From the NCBI RefSeq assembly GCF_900539295.1, contig NZ_UQBH01000002.1, positions 1-64,000 of the forward strand: a stretch of DNA of 64,000 nucleotides, read 5' to 3'. The notes beneath the pieces are model-generated. The model was not told the DNA's origin, searched no databases, and saw only the letters and a list, made by a program, of their open reading frames with translations. Numbering within the stretch: position 1 is the stretch's first letter; the number at the start of each line of letters is the position of its first letter. This document shows positions 53,048 through 60,498 of the stretch, one piece after another. A program made the translations under genes and the position numbers. Origin of the DNA: an uncultured Megasphaera sp. (GTDB taxonomy: Bacteria; Bacillota; Negativicutes; Veillonellales; Megasphaeraceae).

Positions 53048-53076
53048 TGGACAGGGTCTGCTATTGCTTGTATAAT
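53048..53076 (+). promoter_or_regulatory. Promoter of the ecfA1-ecfA2-ecfT-truA operon
   Basis: TGGACA (53048-53053), 17 bases, TATAAT (53071-53076), about 42 bases before the start codon. Confidence 0.75.
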
Positions 53077-53117
53077 GTTTAAGAATATAGACTTTTTCTT
53101 ACTTGAGGAGACGTAGT

Positions 53118-53957
53118 ATGACAATACCTATGATAAAGACGGACCGCTTGTGCCATACCTATGAAGATGAAGACGGCAAGGTGGTCTATGCCTTAAAGGA
53201 CGTTTCGCTGACCGTTGAGAAGGGGGAATTCGTAGCGATTATCGGTACCAACGGTTCCGGCAAGTCGACCTTGGCCAAGCACTTTAACGTCCTGCTCACG
53301 CCGACGTCAGGCACGTGTGAAATCTGCGGGATGCGGACCGATGAAGCGGATAATATCTGGAAGATACGCCAACACGTCGGCATGGTTTTCCAAAATCCGG
53401 ACAATCAAATCGTCGCCGCCGTCGTGGAAGAAGACGTGGCCTTCGGGCCGGAAAATCTCGGCATCCCCTCCGATGAAATCAAGGCCCGGGTCAGTGAGGC
53501 CTTAAAACGGGTCAACATGACGATTTATGCCAAGCACGGCCCGCATCTCTTGAGCGGCGGCCAAAAGCAGCGCATTGCCATTGCCGGCATCTTAGCCATG
53601 CACTGTGACTGCATCGTCCTCGACGAACCGACGGCCATGCTCGACCCCGTAGGGAGGAAGGAAGTCATGGATACCCTTCATCAACTCCACGACGAGGGCA
53701 TTACGGTCATCATCATTACGCACTTTATGGAAGAGGCTGTCCAAGCGGATCGGGTCGTCGTCATCGACAAGGCCGAAGTCAAGATGGACGGCGTGCCGCG
53801 CGACGTCTTTTCTAAGGTCAGGGAGCTGAAAGACATGGGCCTTGACGTGCCCGTTGCCGCCGAGATTGCCGACCGGCTGCGCCAAAAAGGGGCAGACCTG
53901 CCGGACTCGATTATTACGGAAAAGGAATTGGGAGACGCATTATGTCAATTAAGTTAA
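53118..53957 (+). CDS. ecfA1: ECF transporter ATPase EcfA1
   Basis: 279 residues. An ABC ATPase with Walker A IIGTNGSGKSTLAKH, Q-loop GMVFQNPDNQIVAAVVEEDV, signature LLSGGQKQRIAIAG, Walker B CIVLDEPTAMLDP and switch His in IITHFMEEA. The FQNPDNQ Q-loop is typical of EcfA. With EcfA2 and EcfT it powers uptake of vitamins or metals by several S components. No S component is encoded next to it, as expected for a shared (group II) module. ATG at 53118 after GAGGAG; overlaps ecfA2 by 16 bases. Confidence 0.95.
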   Translation: MTIPMIKTDRLCHTYEDEDGKVVYALKDVSLTVEKGEFVAIIGTNGSGKSTLAKHFNVLLTPTSGTCEICGMRTDEADNIWKIRQHVGMVFQNPDNQIVAAVVEEDVAFGPENLGIPSDEIKARVSEALKRVNMTIYAKHGPHLLSGGQKQRIAIAGILAMHCDCIVLDEPTAMLDPVGRKEVMDTLHQLHDEGITVIIITHFMEEAVQADRVVVIDKAEVKMDGVPRDVFSKVRELKDMGLDVPVAAEIADRLRQKGADLPDSIITEKELGDALCQLS

Positions 53958-54814
53958 CGAACGTGACTCATACCTATGGCCTGGGGACGCCTTTTGAAAA
54001 GACCGCCCTCAGTGATACCAATGTGGAGATTCATGAAGGCGAATTTATCGGCATCATCGGCCATACGGGATCGGGCAAGTCGACCCTGGTCCAGATCTTA
54101 AACGGCCTCATAAAGCCTATGAGCGGATCGGTTACGGTCGATGGGACGGATATCGGGAAGAACACGAAGGAAGCCATGGCGGTTCGCCATAGAGTCGGCA
54201 TGGTCTTCCAGTATCCCGAATACCAACTCTTTGAAGAAACGATTGCCCGCGACATCGCCTTTGGGCCCCGTAATTTCGGACTCAGTGAAATCGAAGTTGA
54301 GGATCGGGTCAAAGAAGCTATGGACTTTGTCGGCCTTGATTACGACACCTATGCCAACCGCTCGCCCTTTCGCCTGAGCGGCGGCCAGATGCGCCGCGTC
54401 GCCATTGCCGGCGTCATTGCCATCCATCCGTCGTACCTCATTCTCGATGAACCGTCAGCCGGTCTCGATCCCGTGGGCCGGCGGGAAATCTTTGCTGAAA
54501 TCCAGCGCTGGCATAGGGAGAAGGGCGTTACGGTCATCTTAGTTTCCCATAACATGGAAGATATTTCGCAAATGGCCGATCGCCTCCTGGTCCTGTCTCA
54601 GGGCCGCATCGTCCTCGACGGCGAGCCCCTATCTATTTTTGCCGATCATCGCGATGAACTTCGCCAAGCCGGTGTGGATGTCCCGCCGGTAACCGGTGTC
54701 CTTCAATATCTGAAGGGACGAGGCCTTGATCTCGACGACCGGGTGAGAACGGTGGAACAAGGTGCTGAGGCTGTTTATAACTGCCTGAAAGGAGGGAAGG
54801 GCCATGCTCACTGA
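53942..54814 (+). CDS. ecfA2: ECF transporter ATPase EcfA2
   Basis: 290 residues, second ATPase of the pair. N-terminal VTHTYGLGTPFEKTALSDTN, Walker A IIGHTGSGKSTLVQIL, Q-loop GMVFQYPEYQLFEETIARDI, signature RLSGGQMRRVAIAGV, Walker B YLILDEPSAGLDP and LVSHNMEDI. The Q-loop FQYPEYQLFE is diagnostic of EcfA2 as opposed to EcfA1. It overlaps both neighbours (16 and 11 bases), so the three subunits are made together. Confidence 0.95.
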   Translation: MSIKLTNVTHTYGLGTPFEKTALSDTNVEIHEGEFIGIIGHTGSGKSTLVQILNGLIKPMSGSVTVDGTDIGKNTKEAMAVRHRVGMVFQYPEYQLFEETIARDIAFGPRNFGLSEIEVEDRVKEAMDFVGLDYDTYANRSPFRLSGGQMRRVAIAGVIAIHPSYLILDEPSAGLDPVGRREIFAEIQRWHREKGVTVILVSHNMEDISQMADRLLVLSQGRIVLDGEPLSIFADHRDELRQAGVDVPPVTGVLQYLKGRGLDLDDRVRTVEQGAEAVYNCLKGGKGHAH

Positions 54815-55601
54815 TATTACGCTGGGCCAGTATTTCCCGGGGACGTCTTTCTTGCACCGCCTCGACCCGCGGGTTAAGATCATCGCCGTTATGATTTTCA
54901 TCGTCGCCATCTTTTTGGCCAATTCCCTGGAGTCTTACGGCATCGTCACGGCCTTCGTAGCCTTGAATTTTGCCATTTCCCGGCTGCCGGTCCGCTTTAT
55001 TTTTAAATCCCTGAAGCCCTTGTGGGTCATCATTCTCTTTACCATGGCCGTCCACGTCTTTGCCACGCCCGGTGAAGTCCTTTGGCAGTACAGCGTGCTG
55101 CACATTACCAAAGAAGGGTTGTATCAAGGGGCTTTGATGACGGCCCGCTTAGTCTTCCTCATCGTCTTTTCGTCCCTCTTGACGTATACGACGTCGCCTA
55201 TCGTCTTGACCGACGGCATTGAGCATCTCTTGAACCCCTTTAAGCGCATCGGCGTTCCCGCTCATGAGCTGGCCATGATGATGACCATTGCCCTGCGCTT
55301 TATTCCGACCTTATTGGAAGAAACGGACCGCATCATGAAGGCCCAGACGGCGAGAGGGGCGAACTTTACCAGCGGCAGCCTCATCCAGCGCGGCAAGAGC
55401 ATGATCCCTCTCTTGGTGCCCCTTTTTGTCAGCGCCTTCCGCAGGGCCGACGACTTGGCGACAGCTATGGAAGCCCGCTGCTACCGCGGCGGCGAAGGGC
55501 GGACGCGGATGAATGAATTGGCCTGCACTTATCGAGACGTCATCGCTATGGCGGCGGTCCTCATCGTGACGGCCGTCTTGGCGGCTATGCGGTGGCTCTG
55601 A
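54804..55601 (+). CDS. ecfT: ECF transporter transmembrane subunit EcfT
   Basis: A 265-residue membrane protein beginning LGQYFPGTSFLHRLDPRVKI, typical of EcfT. It has several helices and the coupling-helix Ala-Arg-Gly motif in IMKAQTARGANFTSG, with a second AxR in AMEARCYRGGEGR; both contact the ATPases. It links EcfA1/A2 to exchangeable S components. It overlaps ecfA2 by 11 bases and truA by one. Confidence 0.95.
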   Translation: MLTDITLGQYFPGTSFLHRLDPRVKIIAVMIFIVAIFLANSLESYGIVTAFVALNFAISRLPVRFIFKSLKPLWVIILFTMAVHVFATPGEVLWQYSVLHITKEGLYQGALMTARLVFLIVFSSLLTYTTSPIVLTDGIEHLLNPFKRIGVPAHELAMMMTIALRFIPTLLEETDRIMKAQTARGANFTSGSLIQRGKSMIPLLVPLFVSAFRRADDLATAMEARCYRGGEGRTRMNELACTYRDVIAMAAVLIVTAVLAAMRWL

Positions 55602-56383
55602 TGGCGAAGAAAAATATTTGTCTCGTCGTCGCCTATGACGGCACAGACTTTCACGGTTTTCAGCGTCAGACCAATGCGGCTTCGATTCAGGCCTGCATCG
55701 AGGAGGGCTTGTCGGCCATTTTTCGGGCGCCGATTACGATTTACGGTGCCGCCCGTACCGATGCCGGCGTCCACGCCCGAGGCCAAGTCGTCAACTTCTA
55801 TGGCGAAGGCTCGATTCCGACGGAGAAGATTCCCTATGCCATGAAAGGATATTTACCGCCGGAAATTGCCGTCTTGTCGGCTCGGGAAATGGCGGAGCAC
55901 TTCAGCGTCCGTCATGACAACGTAGGTAAACATTATCGGTATACCATCGACAACAACCGGATGCATGATCCCTTTGCCCTTCGCTATGCTTGGTTTATCC
56001 GCAAGCCCCTTGACCGCAAGGCCATGGAAGAGGGGGCAGCCGTCCTCTTGGGGACCCATGATTTTTCGGCCTTTGAGGGCCAGAATACGACGCCTATGAA
56101 TCCCGTGAAGACCTTATATGCCATCAACTTGAATGAAAGAGGGCATCTCCTCGATATCGACGTCGTCGGCGACGGTTTTCTGTACCACATGGTGCGCAAC
56201 ATTGCCGGCGGTCTCGTCGATATCGGCCTTCACCGCATGACGCCGGAACGCCTCGGCGAAATCCTTGCAGGCGGCGACCGGACGAAGCTGGGGGCGACGG
56301 CACCGGCCCAGGGGCTCTGCTTAGAAAAGGTCTTTTATGATGAAAAAGAATTGAAATTGTGCATCGAATCTTTGAAAGGCTAA
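55601..56383 (+). CDS. truA: tRNA pseudouridine(38-40) synthase
   Basis: 260 residues, normal length. The catalytic Asp is in AARTDAGVHARGQVVNFY. Other signatures are VAYDGTDFHGFQRQ, FSVRHDNVGKHYRYTI, GTHDFSAFEGQ and GDGFLYHMVRNIAGGLVDIG. It modifies uridines 38-40 of the anticodon arm. The ATG at 55601 overlaps the ecfT stop (TGATG). The ecfA1-ecfA2-ecfT-truA order is the Firmicute one, here detached from ribosomal protein genes. Confidence 0.95.
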   Translation: MAKKNICLVVAYDGTDFHGFQRQTNAASIQACIEEGLSAIFRAPITIYGAARTDAGVHARGQVVNFYGEGSIPTEKIPYAMKGYLPPEIAVLSAREMAEHFSVRHDNVGKHYRYTIDNNRMHDPFALRYAWFIRKPLDRKAMEEGAAVLLGTHDFSAFEGQNTTPMNPVKTLYAINLNERGHLLDIDVVGDGFLYHMVRNIAGGLVDIGLHRMTPERLGEILAGGDRTKLGATAPAQGLCLEKVFYDEKELKLCIESLKG

Positions 56384-56442
56384 TCATTTACGGCGATTTT
56401 GCGGCATTTCCTGCCGAGAAAAAACAAAAAAATGAAATAATA

Positions 56443-56451
56443 TGGTATAAT
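56443..56451 (+). promoter_or_regulatory. Extended -10 promoter of the TrpD-like gene
   Basis: TGGTATAAT, an exact extended -10, lies about 48 bases before the start, with no good -35. A nearly identical element precedes the next gene. Confidence 0.5.
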
Positions 56452-56499
56452 AAATGCGAATAGAACAATTCCGTGTTTCTTTTGCCGGAGGTGAGGCCC

Positions 56500-57564
56500 A
56501 TGTTGACGAGTTTATTAGCTGCTATCACTAGGGGACAGGACCTTAGCGATAGGGAAACTTCTTTTGTGATGGAACAGATCATGGAGGGTGCCATGTCAGA
56601 CATTCAGCTGGCAGCATTCCTCGCAGCGTTGACGACGAAGGGAGCCTCTGAACGGGAAGTCATCGCTCTGGCGCGGACGATGCGGGAATACAGCATGAAT
56701 GTACCTTGCCGGGACGATGTATTCGACATCGTCGGCACTGGCGGCGGTCGTATGAAAACCTTCAACATTTCAACGACGGCCGCTTTCGTCATCGCTGCCG
56801 GTGGTGTCTGCGTGGCAAAGCACGGCAATCGGGCTAAGACGTCGCGCAGCGGGTCGGCGGATCTCCTCGAGGCTTTGGGGGCTAATATATTCCTCAGCCC
56901 TGAAAGCTGCCTTACGATGCTGAAGCGCCTGGGCCTGTGTTATTTCTATACGCGTTACTATTACTATATGATGAAGCGCATCGATGTCGTCCGTGAACAG
57001 ATGGGAATCGGCACGGTCTTTGACGTCCTCCGCCCGCTGACCAATCCGGCTCATGCCGCCTACGAAATCCTCGGCGTCAGCGAAGCCCATTTGGTCAAAC
57101 CCATGGCCCATGTCTTAGCAGCCCTCGGCGTCCGTCACGGCATGGTCGTCTACGGAAAGGACGGCAGCGATGAAATTTCGGCTGCGGCGCCGACGACGAT
57201 TTGTGAATTTACACCGGGCTCTTTTTCAACCTATGAAGTGCGGCCCGAAGACTTTACTCTGCCCGTCGCTTCGCGGCAGGAACTGGCCGGCGGCCTTCCG
57301 AAAACCAATGCCCTCATTACGCGGCGTGTTTTTGACGGGGAAAAGGGCGGTGCCCGGACGGCGGTGCTCTTAAATGCCGGTGCCGGCCTTTATATCGGCG
57401 GCCGGGCTCCCGATTTTGCCTCCGGTGTCCGCAAAGCGGCCCGTCTCATCGACAGCGGAATGGCACGCCAGAAATTGGATGATTTCATCGTCATGAGCCA
57501 CCACTTGGGAGAGGCTGAAAAAATGGAGCTCATAGCAGACAGAGACCCTGATGATATGGTATAA
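56500..57564 (+). CDS. TrpD-like phosphoribosyltransferase with altered substrate-site residues
   Basis: 354 residues, fold and length of anthranilate phosphoribosyltransferase / nucleoside phosphorylase family 3. PRPP-site elements are mostly kept: DIVGTGGG (79-83, where TrpD has GTGGD), FNISTTAAFV, VAKHGNRAKTSRSGSADLLE and the Mg-binding DE in KDGSDEIS. The anthranilate region differs. The conserved FAPxxHPAMK is FYTRYYYYMMK (His to Tyr), the RT before FN is GT (G171), FN is FD (D175), and LGPL is LRPL (R178). No trp genes are nearby. ATG at 56500 follows GGAGGTGA. A true TrpD is possible but doubtful. Confidence 0.75.
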   Translation: MLTSLLAAITRGQDLSDRETSFVMEQIMEGAMSDIQLAAFLAALTTKGASEREVIALARTMREYSMNVPCRDDVFDIVGTGGGRMKTFNISTTAAFVIAAGGVCVAKHGNRAKTSRSGSADLLEALGANIFLSPESCLTMLKRLGLCYFYTRYYYYMMKRIDVVREQMGIGTVFDVLRPLTNPAHAAYEILGVSEAHLVKPMAHVLAALGVRHGMVVYGKDGSDEISAAAPTTICEFTPGSFSTYEVRPEDFTLPVASRQELAGGLPKTNALITRRVFDGEKGGARTAVLLNAGAGLYIGGRAPDFASGVRKAARLIDSGMARQKLDDFIVMSHHLGEAEKMELIADRDPDDMV

Positions 57565-57565
57565 T
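57557..57565 (+). promoter_or_regulatory. Extended -10 promoter of the VTT-domain gene
   Basis: TGGTATAAT overlaps the stop codon of the TrpD-like gene and lies 45 bases before the next start. Confidence 0.5.
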
Positions 57566-57609
57566 GAAGGGTAATGAAAATTTGATTATTACGTGAGGAT
57601 CGCATTTCT

Positions 57610-58311
57610 ATGAATGATAAATATTTAGGCTGGCTCCTTCATATCGGTGGGGGCTTATTAGTCATTTTAATGTTGTTATCGATTCAGCTCATGGCGCCTG
57701 ATTTTTACTCGACCATGTATCGGTTGACTGCCAGCGGTGATTTGGATGGCTTAGCCGACTATATTGCTTCTTTCGGGTTTTATGCCGTCGGACTCAGCAT
57801 CTTCCTGATCGCCTTCGTCAATGCCATCGGACTGCCGTCCATTCCCTTCCTGACGGTAAACGGCATTATCTTCGGCCTGGTTCCGGGGATTCTCATTTCC
57901 TGGGTCGGCGAAGTTATCGGGATTGAAATCAGTTTTCGTCTGACGAGGACCCTGCTCCGCAAACAGGCTCAGAAGGTTATTTCGCGGAGTAAGATGCTCG
58001 AGAAACTCGATTCATACAGCTGTATCAAGACGGTTATGATGGGGAGGGCTATTCCTTATGCGCCAAACGTCGTCGTTACGGCTTTCAGTGCTCTCAGCCA
58101 TATCTCTTACCGGGATCACTTTATTGCCAACGTGCTGGGGAAGTTTCCCGCTGTTCTAGTTGAAGTCTGGCTCGGCCATGATTTGCTTCGCATTCAGGAG
58201 CATTGGGGCCGCCTCATCATTTTGGTCGCTATCGTCGCTTTCATTTACGGCATCATCTGGTGGCGTAAGCGATATATGAAAAACAAGCGCCCTTACTGCA
58301 GTAAAGAGTAG
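57610..58311 (+). CDS. TVP38/TMEM64 family membrane protein (VTT domain)
   Basis: 233 residues with about six hydrophobic segments. The VTT/SNARE-associated core is visible: GLPSIPFLTVNGIIFGLVPG, WVGEVIGIEISFRLTR and the amphipathic GRAIPYAPNVVVTAFSALS, ending in a basic tail. Relatives of DedA and TMEM64 are lipid scramblases or carrier-lipid translocases; the substrate here is unknown. It follows the TrpD-like gene by 45 bases with its own promoter candidate. Terminators follow. Confidence 0.88.
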   Translation: MNDKYLGWLLHIGGGLLVILMLLSIQLMAPDFYSTMYRLTASGDLDGLADYIASFGFYAVGLSIFLIAFVNAIGLPSIPFLTVNGIIFGLVPGILISWVGEVIGIEISFRLTRTLLRKQAQKVISRSKMLEKLDSYSCIKTVMMGRAIPYAPNVVVTAFSALSHISYRDHFIANVLGKFPAVLVEVWLGHDLLRIQEHWGRLIILVAIVAFIYGIIWWRKRYMKNKRPYCSKE

Positions 58312-58349
58312 CTGATTCGCTCGGTCAGCTTGTAAATTGTATCCTATCG

Positions 58350-58386
58350 TAAAAAAGGCGCTGTCTTATGGAGACAGCGCCTTTTT
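58350..58386 (+). terminator. Terminator after the VTT-domain gene
   Basis: AAGGCGCTGTCT / AGACAGCGCCTT perfect stem with TATGG loop, then TTT. Confidence 0.92.
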
Positions 58387-58432
58387 GGCAGGGGATGAGC
58401 AGGTTTTCCTCATTTTTTTGAGAGGGCGATAA

Positions 58433-58467
58433 AAAAGGAACTGCCGCATAGCGACAGTTCCTTTTAG
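58433..58467 (-). terminator. Terminator after rubrerythrin
   Basis: On the minus strand AAAAGGAACTG / CAGTTCCTTTT with an inner loop and a T-run, 17 bases past the stop codon. Confidence 0.88.
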
Positions 58468-58483
58468 AATCCGGTCAAAGGGA

Positions 58484-59035
58484 TTATTTTGCGAAATAAC
58501 GAGCCAGGAGGCCATCGAATACGCGGCCGTGGCGAGCTTCGTCTTTAGCCATTTCATGGACCGTATCGTGGATAGCGTCGAGGTTGAGCTGTTTAGCAAG
58601 AGTAGCCAATTCTTTTTTACCAGCGCAGGCACCCTGTTCAGCAGCAGCGCGCATTTCGAGGTTTTTCTTGGTATCCGGCGTAACGACTTCGCCGAGGAGT
58701 TCAGCAAACTTAGCTGCGTGTTCAGCTTCTTCAAAGGCGATGCGTTTGTAAGCTTCAGCAACTTCCGGATAACCTTCGCGGTCAGCGACGCGGCTCATAG
58801 CGAGGTACATGCCGACTTCGGTGCATTCACCGGTGAAGTTGAGGTGGAGGCCTTCGATAATGCGTTCGTCAACGCCTTCAGCAACGCCTACGCGATGTTC
58901 ATCAGCATATTCTTTAACGCCGGCGACGAGTTCCGTGAATTTTTCTTTCGGAGCGCCGCACTGAGGACACTTTTCCGGAGCTTCCGTACCTTCATAAACA
59001 AAACCGCAGATGCCGCATACAAATTTTTTCATCAT
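58484..59035 (-). CDS. rbr: Reverse rubrerythrin (N-terminal rubredoxin domain)
   Basis: 183 residues. The rubredoxin-like domain comes first ([21 protein letters not shown]), followed by the diiron four-helix domain with [32 protein letters not shown] and [15 protein letters not shown]. Classical rubrerythrin has the domains the other way round. This reverse type acts as NADH-dependent peroxidase or O2 reductase in clostridia. Two adjacent ATGs can serve as start; AGGAGG is 5 and 8 bases upstream of them. Its promoter overlaps a PerR-box-like sequence. It complements FprA in oxygen defence. Confidence 0.94.
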   Translation of the reverse strand: MMKKFVCGICGFVYEGTEAPEKCPQCGAPKEKFTELVAGVKEYADEHRVGVAEGVDERIIEGLHLNFTGECTEVGMYLAMSRVADREGYPEVAEAYKRIAFEEAEHAAKFAELLGEVVTPDTKKNLEMRAAAEQGACAGKKELATLAKQLNLDAIHDTVHEMAKDEARHGRVFDGLLARYFAK

Positions 59036-59100
59036 TCATTCCTCCTGATATTGATTCGTGTATTTTTTTGATTTATGCAATCGTAACGAATAGAACTTAT

Positions 59101-59123
59101 TTGTTACGGAATTATTATAACAA
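59101..59123. promoter_or_regulatory. PerR-box-like operator at the rubrerythrin promoter
   Basis: TTGTTA and TAACAA are 6-bp arms 11 bases apart. Inside, on the minus strand, TTATAATAATT matches the first 11 positions of the PerR consensus TTATAATnATTATAA; the last four positions differ. It covers the -10 box of rubrerythrin. Confidence 0.5.
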
Positions 59124-59142
59124 AGGGACAGGGTGAAAGCAA
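59114..59142 (-). promoter_or_regulatory. Promoter of rubrerythrin
   Basis: On the minus strand TTGCTT, 17 bases, TATAAT, about 79 bases before the start codon. Confidence 0.75.
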
Positions 59143-59223
59143 GAATAATTTGTAAATAATTTTAATTGATAAGGATTATTGATTAAAATTATGAAGGCCG
59201 GGCCATAGAGAAAAAGCCTTTTA

Positions 59224-59252
59224 TTGCATTTTATACATCAGTCTTATATAAT
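59224..59252 (+). promoter_or_regulatory. Promoter of the secreted protein / lptD-like operon
   Basis: TTGCAT (59224-59229), 17 bases, TATAAT (59247-59252), about 74 bases before the start codon. Confidence 0.75.
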
Positions 59253-59325
59253 AAGGATAGTATCCATAAAACAGAGAACGATGCCGTTCGTATATAGATG
59301 TAAATTTCGATATGGAGGTACGCCT

Positions 59326-60498
59326 ATGTGGAATAAAAAGGCTTCCTGCATCTTAGCAGTCATGGCCCTCTTCGGTACTATGACGGTCGGTGCAGCAGAT
59401 TACACGGTTTTGGAAAAGGCCGATAAAGTGGAAACGACGATTTACGGGACGACTCAGACGGGCTCCTTGAACGAACGAATTGCAGCGGTTGATAAACTGC
59501 TCAACGGGCAGTCTACCGTTTCCGGCAGTTTACAGGATAAGACTAATTCGTTATATAAAGATGTATATGGCAATTCCGGTTCCGATTTATCCCTCTTGAC
59601 GGCGGTAAACCTCTTGCAGTGGCAGTATTCCGGCCAGATTACGGATGAACCGATTTTAGTCCGTGTCGAAGCGATGGAACAGGATATTGACGGCAAGGTT
59701 ATGAGCGGCTCCTTAGAAGGGCGCGTCATGGCCCTTCGCCGGTCCCTCTTGGGCAAAACCAAGTATGTGTCTCAGCGGGTCATCATTCCGGCCAATACCC
59801 TGGTCACCATGACCAACCTCGACGAACTGAACTCGAAGACGATTCAGGAGGGCGACGTCGTTCGCTTTACTATTGCCGATGACGTCCTCGTCGGCGACGT
59901 CATTGCCATTCCCCGCGGCATGGAAGTAAACGGGACTGTTACCAAGGCGCGTAAATCAGGACGCTTTGGTAAAGACGGTAAAATCGAAATCCAGTATGAC
60001 CACGTCCGCGCCGCTGACGGTTCCCCCGTTACCTTGACCGTAGGCGATCGGACCAAGGATCAATACAAACGGACGGCCGGTGCCGTCGGTGCTTCCGCAG
60101 CCGGGGCCGTCATTTTAGGCCCTGTCGGCTTAGTCGGCGGCCTCTTCGTTCACGGTAACGAAGTCGATATCCCGGCAGGAACGACGATGTACGCCGAAAC
60201 GAAGGAAAATACGGAAGTCGTCGGCTTTAAAGAAAATGGCGTCATGGACGACATGGAAACGGCCGATATGGCTGCCAGCGGCGTAACTGTTCCATCTTTT
60301 AATCCCGTCAGTGACAGCGATGTCGCTGACGATACCGGTGATGCGGAACAGGAAAGTCAGAGCAGCGAAGGCGATTTGCAGGCCGGCCTGAAAGCCGGGA
60401 CGGTAACGCCTGTCGATTTGGAAAATACCGGTCACGATGACGAAACGGAAACGGTCGTCAAGATTCAATCGAATACAGCAGGTGACGCGAATGAATAA
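59326..60498 (+). CDS. Secreted protein with periplasmic beta domain and glycine zipper, unknown function
   Basis: 390 residues. Signal peptide CILAVMALFGTMTVGAAD. The first part repeats a short unit (TGSLNERIAAVDKLLNG, SGSLEGRVMALRRSLLGK). A beta domain follows (VRFTIADDVLVGDVIAIPRG, VNGTVTKARKSGRFGKDGKI), then a glycine-rich hydrophobic stretch at ~250-275 of glycine-zipper type, and an acidic tail. The start at 59326 follows GGAGG; upstream in-frame ATGs lie at or near the promoter. It overlaps the lptD-like gene by eight bases, so the two are coupled and both envelope located. Confidence 0.75.
   Translation: MWNKKASCILAVMALFGTMTVGAADYTVLEKADKVETTIYGTTQTGSLNERIAAVDKLLNGQSTVSGSLQDKTNSLYKDVYGNSGSDLSLLTAVNLLQWQYSGQITDEPILVRVEAMEQDIDGKVMSGSLEGRVMALRRSLLGKTKYVSQRVIIPANTLVTMTNLDELNSKTIQEGDVVRFTIADDVLVGDVIAIPRGMEVNGTVTKARKSGRFGKDGKIEIQYDHVRAADGSPVTLTVGDRTKDQYKRTAGAVGASAAGAVILGPVGLVGGLFVHGNEVDIPAGTTMYAETKENTEVVGFKENGVMDDMETADMAASGVTVPSFNPVSDSDVADDTGDAEQESQSSEGDLQAGLKAGTVTPVDLENTGHDDETETVVKIQSNTAGDANE

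Larger units (their letters stand above)
59036..59325. other. Divergent intergenic region between rubrerythrin and an envelope operon
   Basis: 290 AT-rich bases holding both divergent promoters (59114-59142 minus; 59224-59252 plus). They also hold a TTGTTA-N11-TAACAA inverted repeat at 59101-59123 and a second inverted repeat TTTTAAT-N15-ATTAAAA at 59160-59188. No gene was seen. Confidence 0.65.
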
